Source: Zygnema cylindricum
Lineage: Eukaryota; Streptophyta; Zygnematophyceae; Zygnematales; Zygnemataceae
Length of the DNA: 64,000 nt
NCBI GenBank assembly: GCA_037447655.1
Contig: JBBHKE010001486.1
Coordinates: forward strand, 64,001-128,000
Direction of reading: 5' to 3'
Notes under the pieces: model-generated
Told to the model about the DNA's origin: nothing
What the model saw: the letters and a program-made list of their open reading frames with translations, nothing else
Database searches by the model: none
Part shown: one piece after another, positions 22,965 to 36,850 of the stretch
Position numbering within the stretch: the first letter of the stretch is position 1
How the letters are laid out: every line of letters begins with the position of its first letter
Position numbers and translations under genes: made by a program

Positions 22965-22979
22965 GGTTATGGGCCCACT
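22965..22979 (+). promoter_or_regulatory. Copia B primer binding site (half initiator tRNA-Met)
   Basis: GGTTATGGGCCCACT directly follows the LTR. It is complementary to the anticodon stem-loop of plant initiator tRNA-Met (GGTGGGCCCATAACC in DNA letters), not to the 3' CCA end. This is the arrangement known from Drosophila copia. Confidence 0.85.
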
Positions 22980-22982
22980 CTC

Positions 22983-25900
22983 TAGGGTGCTCATATTTGA
23001 TGGATCAGACTTTTTGTATTGGAAAATGATGATGTAGGGAGAACTATTTGAGAAGCATTATGGGGCATAGTGTCTGGACAAATACGATGCCCACCTCCAC
23101 TTGGGTTTGGAGGGACACGTTTTTCTGGCACCTTCGCCACTACAGTAGCTAGAACAGCAGCCACCATCACCGAGGATGAAGATGTGGAAGGAGAGGAGAT
23201 TGTTATGGAAGGAGAAAAGGAGGAGTTGCAACTCAAGTGACACCATAGCCAAAGGCGATACCGGCAAGAGCACCACCAGCAGTGGTGATAAGGGTTCAGA
23301 CCGACAAATCAGAGTATGAAAAGTGGAACTACAAACACAAGGTTGCTAAGCTGTTAATTCTTAAAAGTGTAGCAAAGGGCATTGCCATTCCCCTTATGCA
23401 TGTCAAATCTTCATCTCAGATTTGGATATCACTAGTTAACAAATATAAGAGTGGATCATTGTAGCAGCAACAGTTGGCAGAAAAGAAGATTGCAGCTTAT
23501 ACTTAAAAGGGAGGAAGCATGAATAATTATTGCAATGATGTAAGAGCATTGTTTAGAGAGCTAGAGGGTGCAGGTAACTCATGGTTTGAGAGACAAAGAG
23601 TGAACACATTAATGATGAAACTACCTGAAGAGTATGAGAATATCATTAACCGATTGGAGGACATTGGATTGGCAATTCGAATTGGGATGACACAGTGGGA
23701 ATGATTTTAGTGAAAGAAAGCACCATAGAGCTTAGGAGAGTGAGTCAAGTGTTCAAGCAGAGATGATTGGCGTAAGCGTGATGAGGAGAGAGGGAAAGAT
23801 CCATATCGAAACTTTGGTGGAAGAGGAGAAGGAGGTGGTAGATTTGATAGACAAGGGAGAGGAACTTCGCGAGGAGGATTATGTCACTTCTGCAAGAAAC
23901 CGGGACACTATGTGGCAGATTGTGTCAAATTGCAGATCTTCGACTGAAAGATGGACAACGAACCTCAAAGGATGGAGGAAAGAAAAAGGCTTTCCTAACT
24001 CAAGTTGATGACGAGGAAGAGGACGAAGAAATCGAACAGGAAGCAGAGCTTGATGAGCTTCTTCTTAATCCAAAAACCACTAAAAAACATGTCGACATTC
24101 CACGAAGACAAAAGTGTGCTTTCCGAGGTAAGAGGGATCTACTCGAGGATGAGTGGATCATAGACTCAGGGACCTCAATGCATGTGCAAAGATAAGAGGT
24201 GGTTCACTAAACTGAGAAAGATCCCAACAGTTAAAATATAGTACGAAGATGGTAGAGTAGAAACCACAAGTCTTGTTGGAACTGTTGACTTGAAGGTTCT
24301 ATTTGATGGAAATGCCTCAATTGTAACACTCAGACGTTCTTTACATTCCACAGCTTAGCAAGAACCTAGTCTCAACAACTGTTCTAGATGAAAAGGAGTT
24401 TGAAACAGGAACTAGGAAAGGAATCTTCACAGCAAGCTTTGATAATGAGGTTTATTTCATAGGTGAGAAGGGCAATCAAGGGATGTTCGTAATTGTTCTT
24501 TGCAATGAAAAGAGTGTTCTCTACTCGTGTGCAAGTGATATGATGCTTTGGCACAAAACGTTGGGGCATGTGCATCTAGATTGATCAAAGAAAATGAAGA
24601 AAAAGGGAATAGTGGAGGGTATTATTTTTGAGGATGATGAGTCCTTTGATGATTGTAGTGGATGTGCCCAAGGGAAGATTCATAGACTTCCATTTCCAAA
24701 GGCAACCACATTAAGGAGAGAGAAAGTATTGGATCTAATTCACATTGATGTTTGGGGACCAGCTAGGTATGCTTCACATGGGCGGAAGAGATGGATGTTA
24801 ACCATCACTGATGATTGGTCTAGATACACGAAGGTATACTTTCTCAGACATAAGTCAGAGGTATTAAGATGTTTCAAAGAGTTTAAAGTATGGAGTGAAA
24901 AAAAATATGAAACCTCAATAAAAGAGATAAGAAATGATGATGGGGAAGAATACACCTCAAGGGAATTTGAAGAATATCTTAAAGAATAAGGAATTCATCA
25001 TGAGAAAATTGTTCCCTATAATCCAGAACAAAATGGAGTAGCAGAAAGAGTGAATAGATCTTTAGGAGATATGTCCAGAAGTATGTTAACAGATAAGAGG
25101 ATAGGGTTGCAATTTTGGGCCGAGTCTATGAACTATGCTAATTTCATCAAAAATAGAGTCATTATTTCAACAAATAAGGAGAAAACTCCGTATGAGAGGT
25201 GGACAGGAAGAAAGCCTGATTTTTCTAGTTTAAGAGTGTTCCAAAGTCAAGTCTATAGTTTGGATTCCGATAAGACTAAATGGAAGTTAGAGGGAAGAGG
25301 GAAACCAGGATATCTTGTAGGATATGATGAGAGCACAAAAGGATACCGGGTGTATGATTTGAAAAAAAAAGATATAATTTTTGGTAAAACACATAGTGGT
25401 GATGAATGAAGAGAAGTCCATTAATCCATTCAAATATAATAAGGAAGTCAAAATCAGATTTGAAACGGATCAGTTTTTTGAATTTGACTTTGAAGAGAAG
25501 GAAGATGGAGAAAAAAAAATCTGCAGATCTACCAAAGGAAAAGGAGGAAAGGACAACATCCGAGGCAACGCCACAATACGAAGTGGAAACCGATGAGGAA
25601 CTTGATGAGACACCGGAATTGGAAGATAGGGTAGCTGAAAATCTTCCTAAACGAAACCCAAGGATGCCTTCCATACCGGTGTCCGATTTTCAATGGGGGA
25701 AAAAGAAGTAGTAAACGACTTCAAGAAAGACAAGTAAATAACCAACTCACAAAGAGATCTAACCCAGATGAACCTCAGACATACTTAAAAGCCATAAACA
25801 CCCCAGAAAGTAGCTGGTGGATCAGTGCTATAAATGAACAAATGGCCTCCAATCATAGAAGCCAATATGTGGGAGTTGGTAGATTGTCCACCGGACCGAA

Positions 25901-27348
25901 AACCGATCGGATGAAAGTGGGTTTTTAAACTTAAATTAAACCCGGATAATACCATTGAAAGGTACAAAGCTAGGTTTGTTGCAAAGGGGTAAACTCAGAA
26001 AGAGGGGATAGACTACGAAGAAACCTTTGCACCTGTAGTCATATTTCTTTTTGTTAGAATCCTTTTAAGTTTAGCCGCAGCTGAGGATATAGAAATACAC
26101 CAGATGGATATTAAAACGACCTTTTTGCACGGAGAGTTGGATGAAGAAATTTACATGAGGCAACCGGAAGGATTACTGGAAAGTGGGGAAAAAAGCAAGG
26201 TTCACGAATTGATAAAATCACTTTATCGGCTTAAGCAAGCCCCGCGACAATGGAATATAAAATTGGACGAATTTCTCACCGATTTGGGTTATATAGAAAT
26301 TAGTTCAGATCACTCCATATATTTATTTGTGAATGAGAATGGAGTGATATTTATTGCTATTCATGTGGATGATTTGTTGGTCTTAAGCAAGTCCTTAGAT
26401 AAGATTAACAAACTAAAACGGGATCTTAGAAGCCATTTTGATATGGAAGTTCTCGGTGAAGCGAAATACATTTTGGGAATTCAAATGGAGAGAGATAGAG
26501 GGAATAAGATTATAAGACTCACACAGAATGAAGCAATCGGTAATATGCTAGAAATATTTTAGATGGAAAAAGCAAATGGATGTACTACTCCCATGGATTT
26601 GAAGAAAGTGTTTAAGGGGAGTGAATAGAGAGGAATATTGACTTTTAATGATGAGATGGATGAGATACATAAGGAAAATATCCCTTATCGGCAGATTGTA
26701 GGCAGTTTAATCTATTTTATGAACTGTACCCGTCCGGATATAGCCGCAGCTATAGGTGTCCTTAGTAGAAATCAAAATGAACCAAGAAAGAAAGACTGGG
26801 AGGCTGCCAAAAGGGTGATGAGGTATCTGGTGGAGACAAGGGAATTGTGGTTGCATTTGGGAGGGGAGCACGCTGACATCACCACCGGGAGTGATGCTAG
26901 TTATGGAGATGTGCCTTTAAGGCGGTGTACGACTGGATATGTGTTGCAAATTGGATCCGGTGCATGTTGTTGGAGTAGGAAGCAACAAAAAGTAGTTGCT
27001 CAGTCCACTATGGAGGCTCAATACATGGCTTTCTATGCTGTAACCAAAAAATTAATGTGGGTTAAATCTCTCCTTGAAGAACTTGGGTTCATGAAGTTTG
27101 GAACTTAAAATGTTTTTCGTAATAATCAAGCTGTTATCTCTATTGTAGCTAATCCGAAACATCACTTCAAAGCTAAACATATGGATATTAGACTAAGCTT
27201 TGTCAAAGAGAATGTCGAAAATAAAATATATAAACTGGTTCATAAAATTGATAGAGAAATGATTGCAGACATGATGACAAAACTAGTGCCTTCCCCTAAG
27301 TTGATTTTTTGCAAAGAAAACTATGGATTAAAATTAAAAAGTGACTAG
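22983..27348 (+). pseudogene. Copia B gag-pol, decayed
   Basis: Domains follow the Ty1/copia order. Gag begins near 22990 (FDGSDFLYWK) and continues at 23519 (NNYCNDVRALF). The zinc knuckle CHFCKKPGHYVADC is at 23879-23920. The protease motif WIIDSGTSMH is near 24150. The GAG-pre-integrase zinc region has DDCSGCAQGK. The integrase core (24594-25070) has IDVWGP, NDDGEEY where SDNGGEY is usual, and NGVAERVNR. RT (25921-26562) has FIAIHVDD in place of the usual YVDD, and RNase H (26638-27108) has SDASYGD. At least seven stops or frameshifts interrupt it. It is a dead copy. Confidence 0.9.
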
Positions 27349-27361
27349 GAATTAAAGGGAG

Positions 27362-28045
27362 TGTTGAAAAGAGGTAATTAATAGTTCATGTCTCTAATTT
27401 ATTTCCACTTTAAAGAGAGAGAGAGTGAGGATCAAAAGCACGCCATGGTTGTCGCAATATATTAGAAAGTGGCAGATTTAGAAGTAGAGGATATTTTACC
27501 AAAATGGTGCCTTGGTCCATATTTGAACCTGGGTCTGCGGGACCATTATATAGTCGAATATCTTATCCACTAAGGCGTTATCGAAACGATACACGTGACG
27601 GGTTTCAAAGATATATAAACATTAACGCGACAACAAATTAACACCAGACTAACGAAGAGGAACAATTCATGCATGTACGCGAATGTGAACAGTGTAAAAT
27701 ATGTTTTGATCGGACTGTCCGCATTATAGCCGCCACGCGAAGTGAGCTTTTGGTGGCATACGGAGATAGCATCACGTGGTGCCACAATATTTGATACCGG
27801 AGAAGATGGGAGGAGGAACCATGGCTCCCGATTTGACAAGTGTCACCTTGTAGACCTTGTCCTAATATGGTTGTACAATAAGTATATCACCCATTTTACC
27901 TTCTTGTACTATATAGTGTTCCTATTGGACTAGGGTTTAGTAGTAGGTAGTCGTGAGTAGGGAGACTAAGACTTAGTGATATTTAGGGACCTCTCTCTAA
28001 GAGAGCTTGTAACTATATTGATCATCTTTGACTCGTTATAACTTA
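27362..28045 (+). repeat. Copia B 3' LTR, left part
   Basis: Starts TGTTGAAAAGAGGTAATTA right after the polypurine tract. It is broken at ACTTA (28041-28045) by copia A; the remaining 198 bases are at 37887-38084. A minus-strand tRNA-like module lies at 27515-27592, with CCTTAGTGGATAAGA and CCAGGTTCAAAT. Confidence 0.88.
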
Positions 28046-29031
28046 TGTAACTCTGTGACCTCCATAGGACCTCAGAGTAGGCAGCTCACACGAAGCCTGT
28101 AGGATAACCCTGACCCCTTTGTGTTTCAGCAAGATTAACTGCCACCCTGACAGAACAAAACTCTGACAACCTTCACCCCTGTAAAGGCAAGACTCCCTTG
28201 AGTCTATAGCAAAAAGAATCTCTGAATTTGCTCCCCTGAGCAGTAAGTTATGAAGGGTCAAAGTTGACCTTTTGTACAAGAGCTCTCTGGGAGAGAGGGT
28301 CTAATCAATCAAATTTTTCTAAGTCCTATCTCTCTCTAAAACTCATCTACTGAAGTACGGCACCAATCATAATAGTGTATCGTACATAAAGGTACATGTA
28401 CCGCTGTACTTTATGTACGGATATTGTACAACATGGCCAAAAAGTCGACACATGTCATTTTTGGATTCGTTCTTGGAATCCCAGGAGATGTCGTAATCCA
28501 ATGTGATTGTGCCACGTGGCAATTGACGTGACGTCAATCGCAAACTGCGGAAAACCTATTCCACGATCTCGGCATGCTTTGTGGACGTCCGATTAAGCCG
28601 GGTTACAATCGTGACCGTCATAAATACTTCCGCAGAATTTCTTTCGCTCTCTAAACAAAATGCGCAGTATTCGTTTCGAATGTTGCGTACGCCGTACTTT
28701 ACAAACTGTATCTATGTTTAAAGATCCCGTTAAATGAAATAGACTACGTGTTAACATTTAATCAACTATCAAACCATATACCTCCAAGCATGATGGCACA
28801 CTAAATGGCTAAGGCTGGACAATAGGTACCCGGTTCAAATCCTGGGTCCGTCAATTTATATTTTGGTAAATCTACCAAAATCTACAACCTGTAACTCTAT
28901 CTCTAATCAGCATAGGCAGACATGGCTCTAGCTCCCTCTTCAACCTTCAGTGACTACGACAAGTGTGGGAGCTGAAGATTCTGCATTTTGCAAAACCTAG
29001 AAAATACTAAAATAACCTTTTTATTTCTACA
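28046..29031 (-). repeat. Copia A 3' LTR
   Basis: 986 bases, from TGTAACTCTGTGACCTCC to TTATTTCTACA in plus reading. The polypurine complement CTCCCCTTATTTTCTAGTC follows. Compared with the 5' LTR it lacks about 32 bases after GGAGCTGAAGA and is shortened in the tRNA-like module (28801-28855). Confidence 0.92.
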
Positions 29032-32000
29032 CTCCCCTTATTTTCTAGTCACTCTTTATTTTAAGACCACACTTCTCCCGGCAGAAAATTAGTTTAGGGG
29101 AAGGAACAGGTTTGGTCATCATATCAGTTACCATTTCACTATCTGGTTTATACTCCAAACTGATTATCTTGTTTTCTACTTTCTCCCTAACAAAGCTAAG
29201 CCTAATGTCCATGTGTTTGGCTTTAAAGTGATGTTTAGGATTGGCAGAAATGGCAATGGCAGCCTGATTTTCACAAAACACTTTTTGGACACCACTCTTA
29301 AGTTGACCAAGCTCACCAAGCAAAGACTTGACCCACATTAATTCTTTTACAGCAGAGCAAGAAGCCATGTACTCAGCCTCCATGGTGGATTGAGCAATGA
29401 CCTTTTGCCGCTTGCTGCTCCAGCAGCAAGCCCCATCACCCACATACAATACATATCCAGATGTGCATCTGCTCATAGGAGCATCCCCATAGCTGGCATC
29501 ACTCCAAGTGGTGATGTCAGTATTTTTACCACCCAAATGCAACCATAAATTCTTAGTCCCTATGAGAAATCTAAGGACTCTCTTAGCTGCCTCCCAATCT
29601 TTCTTAGTGGGAGCATTCAAACTCCTACTTAGTACTCCTACAGCTGCGGCTATGTCCAGACGGGTACAATTCATAAAATATATTAGGCTGCCCACTACTT
29701 GTCTATATAGGATGGTCTGCATAAATCTTTTCTCTTCCGGGCTTACCTCATCATCTAAGATTATAACTCCCTCTTCCTCACTCCCCTCACTTCCCTTCTT
29801 TAAATCCATAGGAGTGGTACAACTATTAGCCTTGTCCATTTGTAATTTTTCTAACATGTTTCCAATGGCCTCTTTTTTAGTTAATCTGATTATCTTTCTC
29901 TCTCTGTTCCTTTCTACGTGAATTCCCAAAATATACCTTGCTTCTCCCATATCTTTCATCTCAAATCTTCCTTTTAAATCATTTTTCAACTTATTTATTT
30001 TATCCATAGATTTACTTAAAACAAGCAAATCATCGACATAAATTGCAATAAAAATAATTCCTTCCTCATCTTCAAACAAATATATAGAGTGATCTGAGCT
30101 GATCCGAATATATCCCAAACCTGTAAGAAACTCATCGAGCTTCTTGTTCCATTGCCGGGGCGCCTGTTTCAGCCCTACAAAGATTTGATCAATCGGCATA
30201 CCTTGCTTTCCTCCCCTTGCTCCACAAATCCTTCGGGCTGTCGCATAAAAATTTCCTCTTCCAACTCTCCATGTAGGAAGGCCGTCTTGATGTCCATCTG
30301 ATTCACTTCCATGTCTTCTGCTGCCGCCATACTAAGAAGTATCCGAACCGAAGGAAACCTGACGACCGGGGCAAAAGTCTCCTCGTAGTCAATTCCTTCT
30401 TTCTGGGTAAATCCCTTCGCCACTAACCGAGCCTTGTAGCGCTCAATGGTGTTATCCGGGTTGAGTTTCAGCTAAAATACCCACTTACACCCAATTGGCT
30501 TCCTGTCAGGAGGACAATCCACCAATTCCCATGTATCGGCAGCCATAATTGAGGCCATCTCCTCGTTAATGGCTGTCTTCCACCGATTTCTTTCAGGACA
30601 AGTCATTGCCTCATTATAAGTTTGAGGTTCATCAAGGTGAGACAGTTTGGTTACCTTATTGTTAACTGGTCTCTCTTCCAGTCTTTTGCTGCATCTTCTT
30701 CCTCCCTCAAACTCGGTTGCCGGAATAGATGGTTCTCTAGGATTCTTGCAAACAGTTTCTACTTCTCCCCTATCCCTTGATTCCGGGTCGATTTCCACCA
30801 CGTCTTCCGCTTCGGTTGGAGTTAATAGAAGGGGTTCCACATTTGGGTCCTTCTCGATCTGATCCGTACCTGTAAGATCATCATCTTCTTGAAATCCTGG
30901 ATAGTTAGGAAGCTCAAAGTCATCAGAATTTTCTGACTCAAATCTGATCTTGATTGTCCTTGTATGCTTAAAGGGATCAATAGATTTTCCTTCATCCATA
31001 ACCACTAAATGCTTCACTAGAATAATATCCTCTCTTTTGAGATCATAAACTCTATATCCTTTTACATCTTCATCATATCCTAGTAGATATCCTGGTTTTC
31101 CTTTTGGGTCTAACTTCCAGTTTGATCGATCTGTGTCTAAACTGAACACTTGACTACCGAAAACCATTAAGTGTGAAACATCTGATTTTCGGCCTGTCCA
31201 TCTCTCATAAGGTGTTTGGCCTTTTACTCCTAAAGTAAGAACTCTATTTTTGAGATAATTTGCACAATTCATTGCTTCGGCCCAAAACTTCTTTCCTATC
31301 TTCTTATCGGACAACATACTCCTAGCACTATCACTCAGTTATCTATTTAATCTTTCAGCTACACCATTCTGCTCAGGATTTTCAGGAACTGTCTTTTGGT
31401 GTTGCACTCCATCTTCTTTCAAAAAATCCTCAAACTGGTTAGAGGTATACTCTCCACCATTGTCACTCGTTACTCTCTTGATTGAGGTTTCATGGAGTTT
31501 TTCACTCCATGCTTTATATTGTTTAAAACATTCCTGAGCCTCTGACTTATTTTTCAAAAAATACACTCTGGAATACCGAAACCAATCATCGGTGATAGTC
31601 ATCATAAATCTCTTCCCCCCGGGTGATGGCACTCTGGCCGGCCCCCAAATATCTGTGTGTACTAAATCTAGAATCTTTTCTCCCTTATAGGTGGCAGTTT
31701 TTGGGAAGGGCAACCTGTGTGCTTTACCTTGAGCACATCCCCTACAATCACTTAGATTCTCACTTTCACCGAACTGTATCCCTTCCACTACTCCCATCTT
31801 TTTCATCTCTCTTAACTTATCTAGATTCACATGCCCAAGCCTCTTATGCCACAACATTATATCATGAACACCATCATAAAAAAGTTTCTTCTTTTCATTG
31901 CTTAAAATCAGCCTAAACATCCCTTGGCTACCTTTTTCAGCAGTGAAATAAACTTCCTCCTCAAAGCTAGCAGTAAAGACTCCTTTCCTAGTGCTAGTAT

Positions 32001-34125
32001 GAAAACCCTTATCATCTAAAACAGACGTAGAGATGAGGTTTTTGTTCATCTCCGGAATAAACAACACATTGGAGAATGTAACTATAGATGTCTTTCCTTC
32101 TACTAACACTTTTAGATATACCGATCTTACAAGAGTAGTAGTGACTATCCTCCCATCCCCGTACTCTATCTCTACGGTGGGAATCTTTCGTATCTTAGTC
32201 AACAGGTGTTTATCTTTACACATGTGCATGGATGCTCTTGAATCTACAATCCAGCTTGCTTCACCTTTCAATCCACCGAAAGCACATTTCTGTTTTCGTG
32301 GAATTTCGACCTCGTTTTCCGTTTCCAACTCCTCATCCAATAGGAGTTCATCGTCCTCGTCCTCGAATTCCGCCTCATGTACCTGTGTCACAAGGGCCTT
32401 TTTCTTTCCTCTCGGGGGTCCACCAGTCTGCCCCTCCTTTAACCGCAGCTCGGTTAACTTAGTGCATTCAGCCATATAGTGCCCGTGTTTCTTACAAAAA
32501 TGGCACAGTCCCTTAGGAGTCCTTGGTCCGAACTCATCGGTCTGATTTTTCTGCCCCTCCCCCGGATAATTTCGAACCTGTTTTCTGGAATCATTGTTTC
32601 GCCAATCGGTCCCGGCTGCCAAAGCTTGCCCACTGTTTCCTCCCCTTCGGATCTCAATTGTATTCTCGCGAACGAGAATCATCCCTACCACTGAATTCCA
32701 AATCCACCTTGAGTCCGCCAAGTCCTGCACACGGTTGCCTATGTTCTCGAACTCCTCAGGTAACTTCATCAGTAAACAATTAACCTTTTCCTTTTCACTA
32801 AATACTTTTCCAGCACTTTCTAGTTCCATGAAAAGTGTAGCAAGCTCATTGCAAAAATCCAACAACTTGTTGTTTTTGAAAACTTAGTTTCGTGCGTACG
32901 GAGCGTTTCGTGCGTGCGCGTGTTCGCGTGCGTGCGCATTTACGTGATATACTGTGGAGGTTCGAAAGGATTTGCGGATTGGGGAGTAAGTGTACGAGCA
33001 AAATTAAAGTGACGTGTGAGTGGCGCGAACAAACATTTGAAAATGTACGGCGGATCGCGAAGCGATCCGATATGAAATATGAATTGTTTGAAACGTACGA
33101 AGTACAAATGAAGTGACGCGAAGAAGCGTACGAAAAATAGAATGCGACAAGCTAAAATATTACGTCGCACGTACAAAACAGTTTGCGACAGGCGCATTTA
33201 TTGCAAACGACGTATATTCAGTACGGAAAAGATTTAGAAGGTACGGATTAATTTTCGGCAGTAGTTCGAGGTACACGTGGAGGGCGGACGACGTCCGCCG
33301 ATATTTTCAAGAGATCGTATTGTTTGATGACGTGTTATTAAGTGGACCGTACATATGCGATGTCGGTTCACTACGTGGACTTATCGACAAGTGACTAAGC
33401 AAGTTGTCACTTATGACGCGGATTTGTGGATGCGTCGGTGTAAATATTTGGAGTAACATTGTTTTGTCTTTTACATCATTATAAATTAGTGTTGATTATG
33501 ATGTTTATATTTAAGTGATCAATTAGGGTTTTGATAGTTTAATTTGTGTGTGTACAATATCATACTTGTAGACAAGTGTACGCTTACGATTGCTTGACTC
33601 TCAGGTGTACGCCTACGATTAGTTTGATTTAGTGACAGTTACGTAATTTACTTTGGTTATTTTGACACTTAGTGATTCATTGACAGCTCACAAGTGTATA
33701 TATAGGAATGAGCTTTGTTAGGAATTAATAATCAATGCTGGTTAGTAAAGTGGGGACCAAAGATGTAGCATTTTAGGGTTGTCGATTAGGTCATGCACTT
33801 TGAATGATATAATGATTATACTTTGATTATACTCTTGTTTATGTGTGATGCATTTGTTTTTATTATTTATTTATGTTATTTTATATATGTTTGATATGCA
33901 TTGTTTATGCATTTGTCCTAGGGTTTGTTTATGTCGATTATTCCATCAAACCTTAGATGTTGTCACAGGGTTTATTTATGTTGATTATTCCATGAAACCC
34001 TAAATGTTGTTGTATGTTAAATGGAGGATGCATTTCAAATGATTGTTCGTCGACCTATTTTTGCTTAGCTTTTTGCATGATAGTTTGGGTCGCTTCTGCG
34101 GTCTATTTTAGACCAAAGAAAAACA

Positions 34126-34140
34126 GGTTATGGGCCCACA
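34126..34140 (+). promoter_or_regulatory. Element R primer binding site
   Basis: GGTTATGGGCCCACA directly follows the left LTR. It is the same half-tRNA initiator-Met site as in the copia elements here, so the plus strand is the sense strand and a copia-type reverse transcriptase is the likely helper. Confidence 0.85.
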
Positions 34141-34606
34141 CCCCATCTATCATATGTTAGGTTAAGTCGATGTAGGTTTTTGTCACACGCATTGTAGCGG
34201 GTTAATATTGTCCTTGCTGGTTGTATTGCAGTAATGGTGTCTGTGTACCCATGAGATCGGCCTTATCATAGTGTTGGTATGTGCCGAGTTTAATCTTGCA
34301 TCGCCCCAAGGGTTAACTTAGTGACAGTGCCGAAATGTCTACCCTCAATGAAAATGATTAATTATGAGAAATGATATTTTATTTTTGGAAAATACATATT
34401 CGTTTGATGGAGAGATGTGGAAGGTGGAGATTCGACGTTTGGGGGAGAGAGATCCGGAAGGTGGAGTTGTGACATGTGGTAGAGATATCCAAATATTGTG
34501 GATCGATGATTGTTGAAAATTGGATTTGTAACGTAGATTTTGAGTTGTTGGAAATTTTTGGGAAATGTGACATTATTAGAATTCTTGGGAAAATACTATT
34601 TGTTAA

Positions 34607-34657
<51 letters not shown>

Positions 34658-35073
34658 GGGAAATTTTGGGATCAGATTATTAAATGAAAAAGAAAGAAAA
34701 AAAATTATTGAAATTTAGATTTGTTATAATGAGGTAGGAATTATTTGAGCTGGGATATATTATTAGTGTGACCTTTTGGCTTTAATTTTTAGTTGATTTG
34801 TGATATAATTTTGGGAATGTAAATCCGGATTTAGATATTGGAAGGAATTATTTTTGTTGTAATTGAAAAATGAAAAATATATTATGTATTATGAAATTTG
34901 GATGGTATATGGAGGCAGCGGAAGCGTTGGTGGAACAAGTGGGAAAATTTTGTTGGAGGAATTTGGCGGATTAAGATGGAGAAGGCAGTTGAAAGCAGGT
35001 GTGACAGCTGGTAACATTGGTGACAGCTGATGACGTGGCGCCATGGATGCACGAGACTAATTTTTCGGGGGAG
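34141..35073 (+). other. Element R internal region, non-coding
   Basis: About 930 bases without a convincing ORF. It contains a run of about 43 T (34612-34654) and is otherwise AT-rich. It ends in TTTTTCGGGGGAG, the probable polypurine tract. Confidence 0.8.
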
Positions 35074-36835
35074 TGTTGTTTTTGAAAACTTAGTTTCGTG
35101 CGTACGGAGCGTTTCGTGCGTGCGCGTGTTCGCGTGCGTGCGCATTTACGTGATATACTGTGGAGGTTCGAAAGGATTTGCGGATTGGGGAGTAAGTGTA
35201 CGAGCAAAATTAAAGTGACGTGTGAGTGGCGCGAACAAACATTTGAAAATGTACGGCGGATCGCGAAGCGATCCGATATGAAATATGAATTGTTTGAAAC
35301 GTACGAAGTACAAATGAAGTGACGCGAAGAAGCGTACGAAAAACAGAATGCGACAAGCTAAAATATTACATCGCACGTACAAAACAGTTTGCGACAGGCG
35401 CATTTATTGCAAACGACGTATATTCAGTACGGAAAAGATTTAGAAGGTACGGATTAATTTTCGGCAGTAGTTCGAGGTACACGTGGAGGGCGGACGACGT
35501 CCGCCGATATTTTCAAGAGATCGTATTGTTTGATGACGTGTTATTAAGTGGACCGTACATATGCGATGTCGGTTCACTACGTGGACTTATCGACAAGTGA
35601 CTAAGCAAGTTGTCACTTATGACGCGGATTTGTGGATGCGTCGGTGTAAATATTTGGAGTAACATTGTTTTGTCTTTTACATCATTATAAATTAGTGTTG
35701 ATTATGATGTTTATATTTAAGTGATCAATTAGGGTTTTGATAGTTTAATTTGTGTGTGTACAATATCATACTTGTAGACAAGTGTACGCTTACGATTGCT
35801 TGACTCTCAGGTGTACGCCTACGATTAGTTTGATTTAGTGACAGTTACGTAATTTACTTTGGTTATTTTGACACTTAGTGATTCATTGACAGCTCACAAG
35901 TGTATATATAGGAATGAGCTTTGTTAGGAATTAATAATCAATGCTGGTTAGTAAAGTGGGGACCAAAGATGTAGCATTTTAGGGTTGTCGATTAGGTCAT
36001 GCACTTTGAATGATATAATGATTATACTTTGATTATACTCTTGTTTATGTGTGATGCATTTGTTTTTATTATTTATTTATGTTATTTTATATATGTTTGA
36101 TATGCATTGTTTATGCATTTGTCCTAGGGTTTGTTTATGTCGATTATTCCATCAAACCTTAGATGTTGTCACAGGGTTTATTTATGTTGATTATTCCATG
36201 AAACCCTAAATGTTGTTGTATGTTAAATGGAGGATGCATTTCAAATGATTGTTCGTCGACCTATTTTTGCTTAGCTTTTTGCATGATAGTTTGGGTCGCT
36301 TCTGCGGTCTATTTTAGACCAAAGAACAACACAACTTCCCCCCTTTGTATACATACTCCTTAATTTTCTGATCAGCCAACTGTTGTTGCTGAATCGTACA
36401 ATTCGGTACATCTCTATGAGAGCCATCCAAAGATCGGATGCCATCTCTACTTGCAAATGGGGAGATGCAAGCCCTTGAGTAAGATGGCAGAGGATGAAAT
36501 GCTTAGCCGCCATATTGTTGTAGTCCTACGTATCGATATCATTCTCCTCGTTCCTTGGAATAGGTGACATGAATGCCGAACCGGTTGCTATTCGTGTGAC
36601 CTTCTCCTTCTCCTTGCCTTTGTCCATCACCTCTCCTTCCTTTGTCTCCTTCGTTGAAGATGAATCTACATCTCTAGTGAATTTTCCTCCTGTAAACCTT
36701 GGAGGTATCCCAAGACTGGATGGACGCCTCACCCTTCCACTCACTATTCCCCAAAACTGTTTCTCACATAGAGCTCCTGTCATCATACTTTACCAGTATA
36801 GGAAGCCAACTACATTGAATATAGGCACCCTAGAT

Positions 36836-36850
36836 GGTGGGCCCATAACC
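36836..36850 (-). promoter_or_regulatory. Copia A primer binding site
   Basis: The plus strand GGTGGGCCCATAACC is the complement of the site and is itself identical to the anticodon stem-loop of plant initiator tRNA-Met. It abuts the 5' LTR of copia A. Confidence 0.85.

Larger units (their letters stand above)
32868..36331 (+). mobile_element. Element R: non-autonomous LTR retrotransposon, recent
   Basis: Two direct repeats of exactly 1258 bases (32868-34125 and 35074-36331) both start TGTTGTTTTTGAAAAC and end ACA. They flank a 948-base internal region. The element lies between perfect CAACT duplications (32863-32867 and 36332-36336). By eye the LTRs differ at only a handful of positions (for example AAAAATAG versus AAAAACAG near 33136 and 35342), so the insertion is young. 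The primer site GGTTATGGGCCCACA follows the left LTR, and a G-rich tract (CGGGGGAG) precedes the right LTR. No gag or pol domain is present, so it must use another element's machinery. The LTRs carry a TATATATA box at 33696 and 35902. Confidence 0.95.
29045..36800 (-). pseudogene. Copia A gag-pol, nearly intact but interrupted
   Basis: Minus strand. Gag starts before 36786 and runs to 36337, where element R is inserted; it resumes at 32862. The block 32865-31339 (508 codons) carries gag, the zinc knuckle CHFCKKHGHYMAEC, protease (DSRASMH where DSGASMH is usual), and integrase with HTDIWGP, SDNGGEY and NGVAERLNR. In-frame stops follow at 31336-31338 and 30469-30471. RT and RNase H occupy 30468-29045 with one frameshift near 30190. 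They have intact IYVDDLLVLS, SDASYGDAP and STMEAEYMA, and end in MMTKPVPSPKL. The best-preserved copia copy in the window, yet not functional as it stands. Confidence 0.92.

Noticed and set aside
32892-33394. ORFs of 74, 85 and 93 codons repeated identically at 35098-35600
   Set aside because: They are identical only because they lie in the two LTRs of element R. The composition is Arg/Val-rich from CGTGCG words and no domain is visible.
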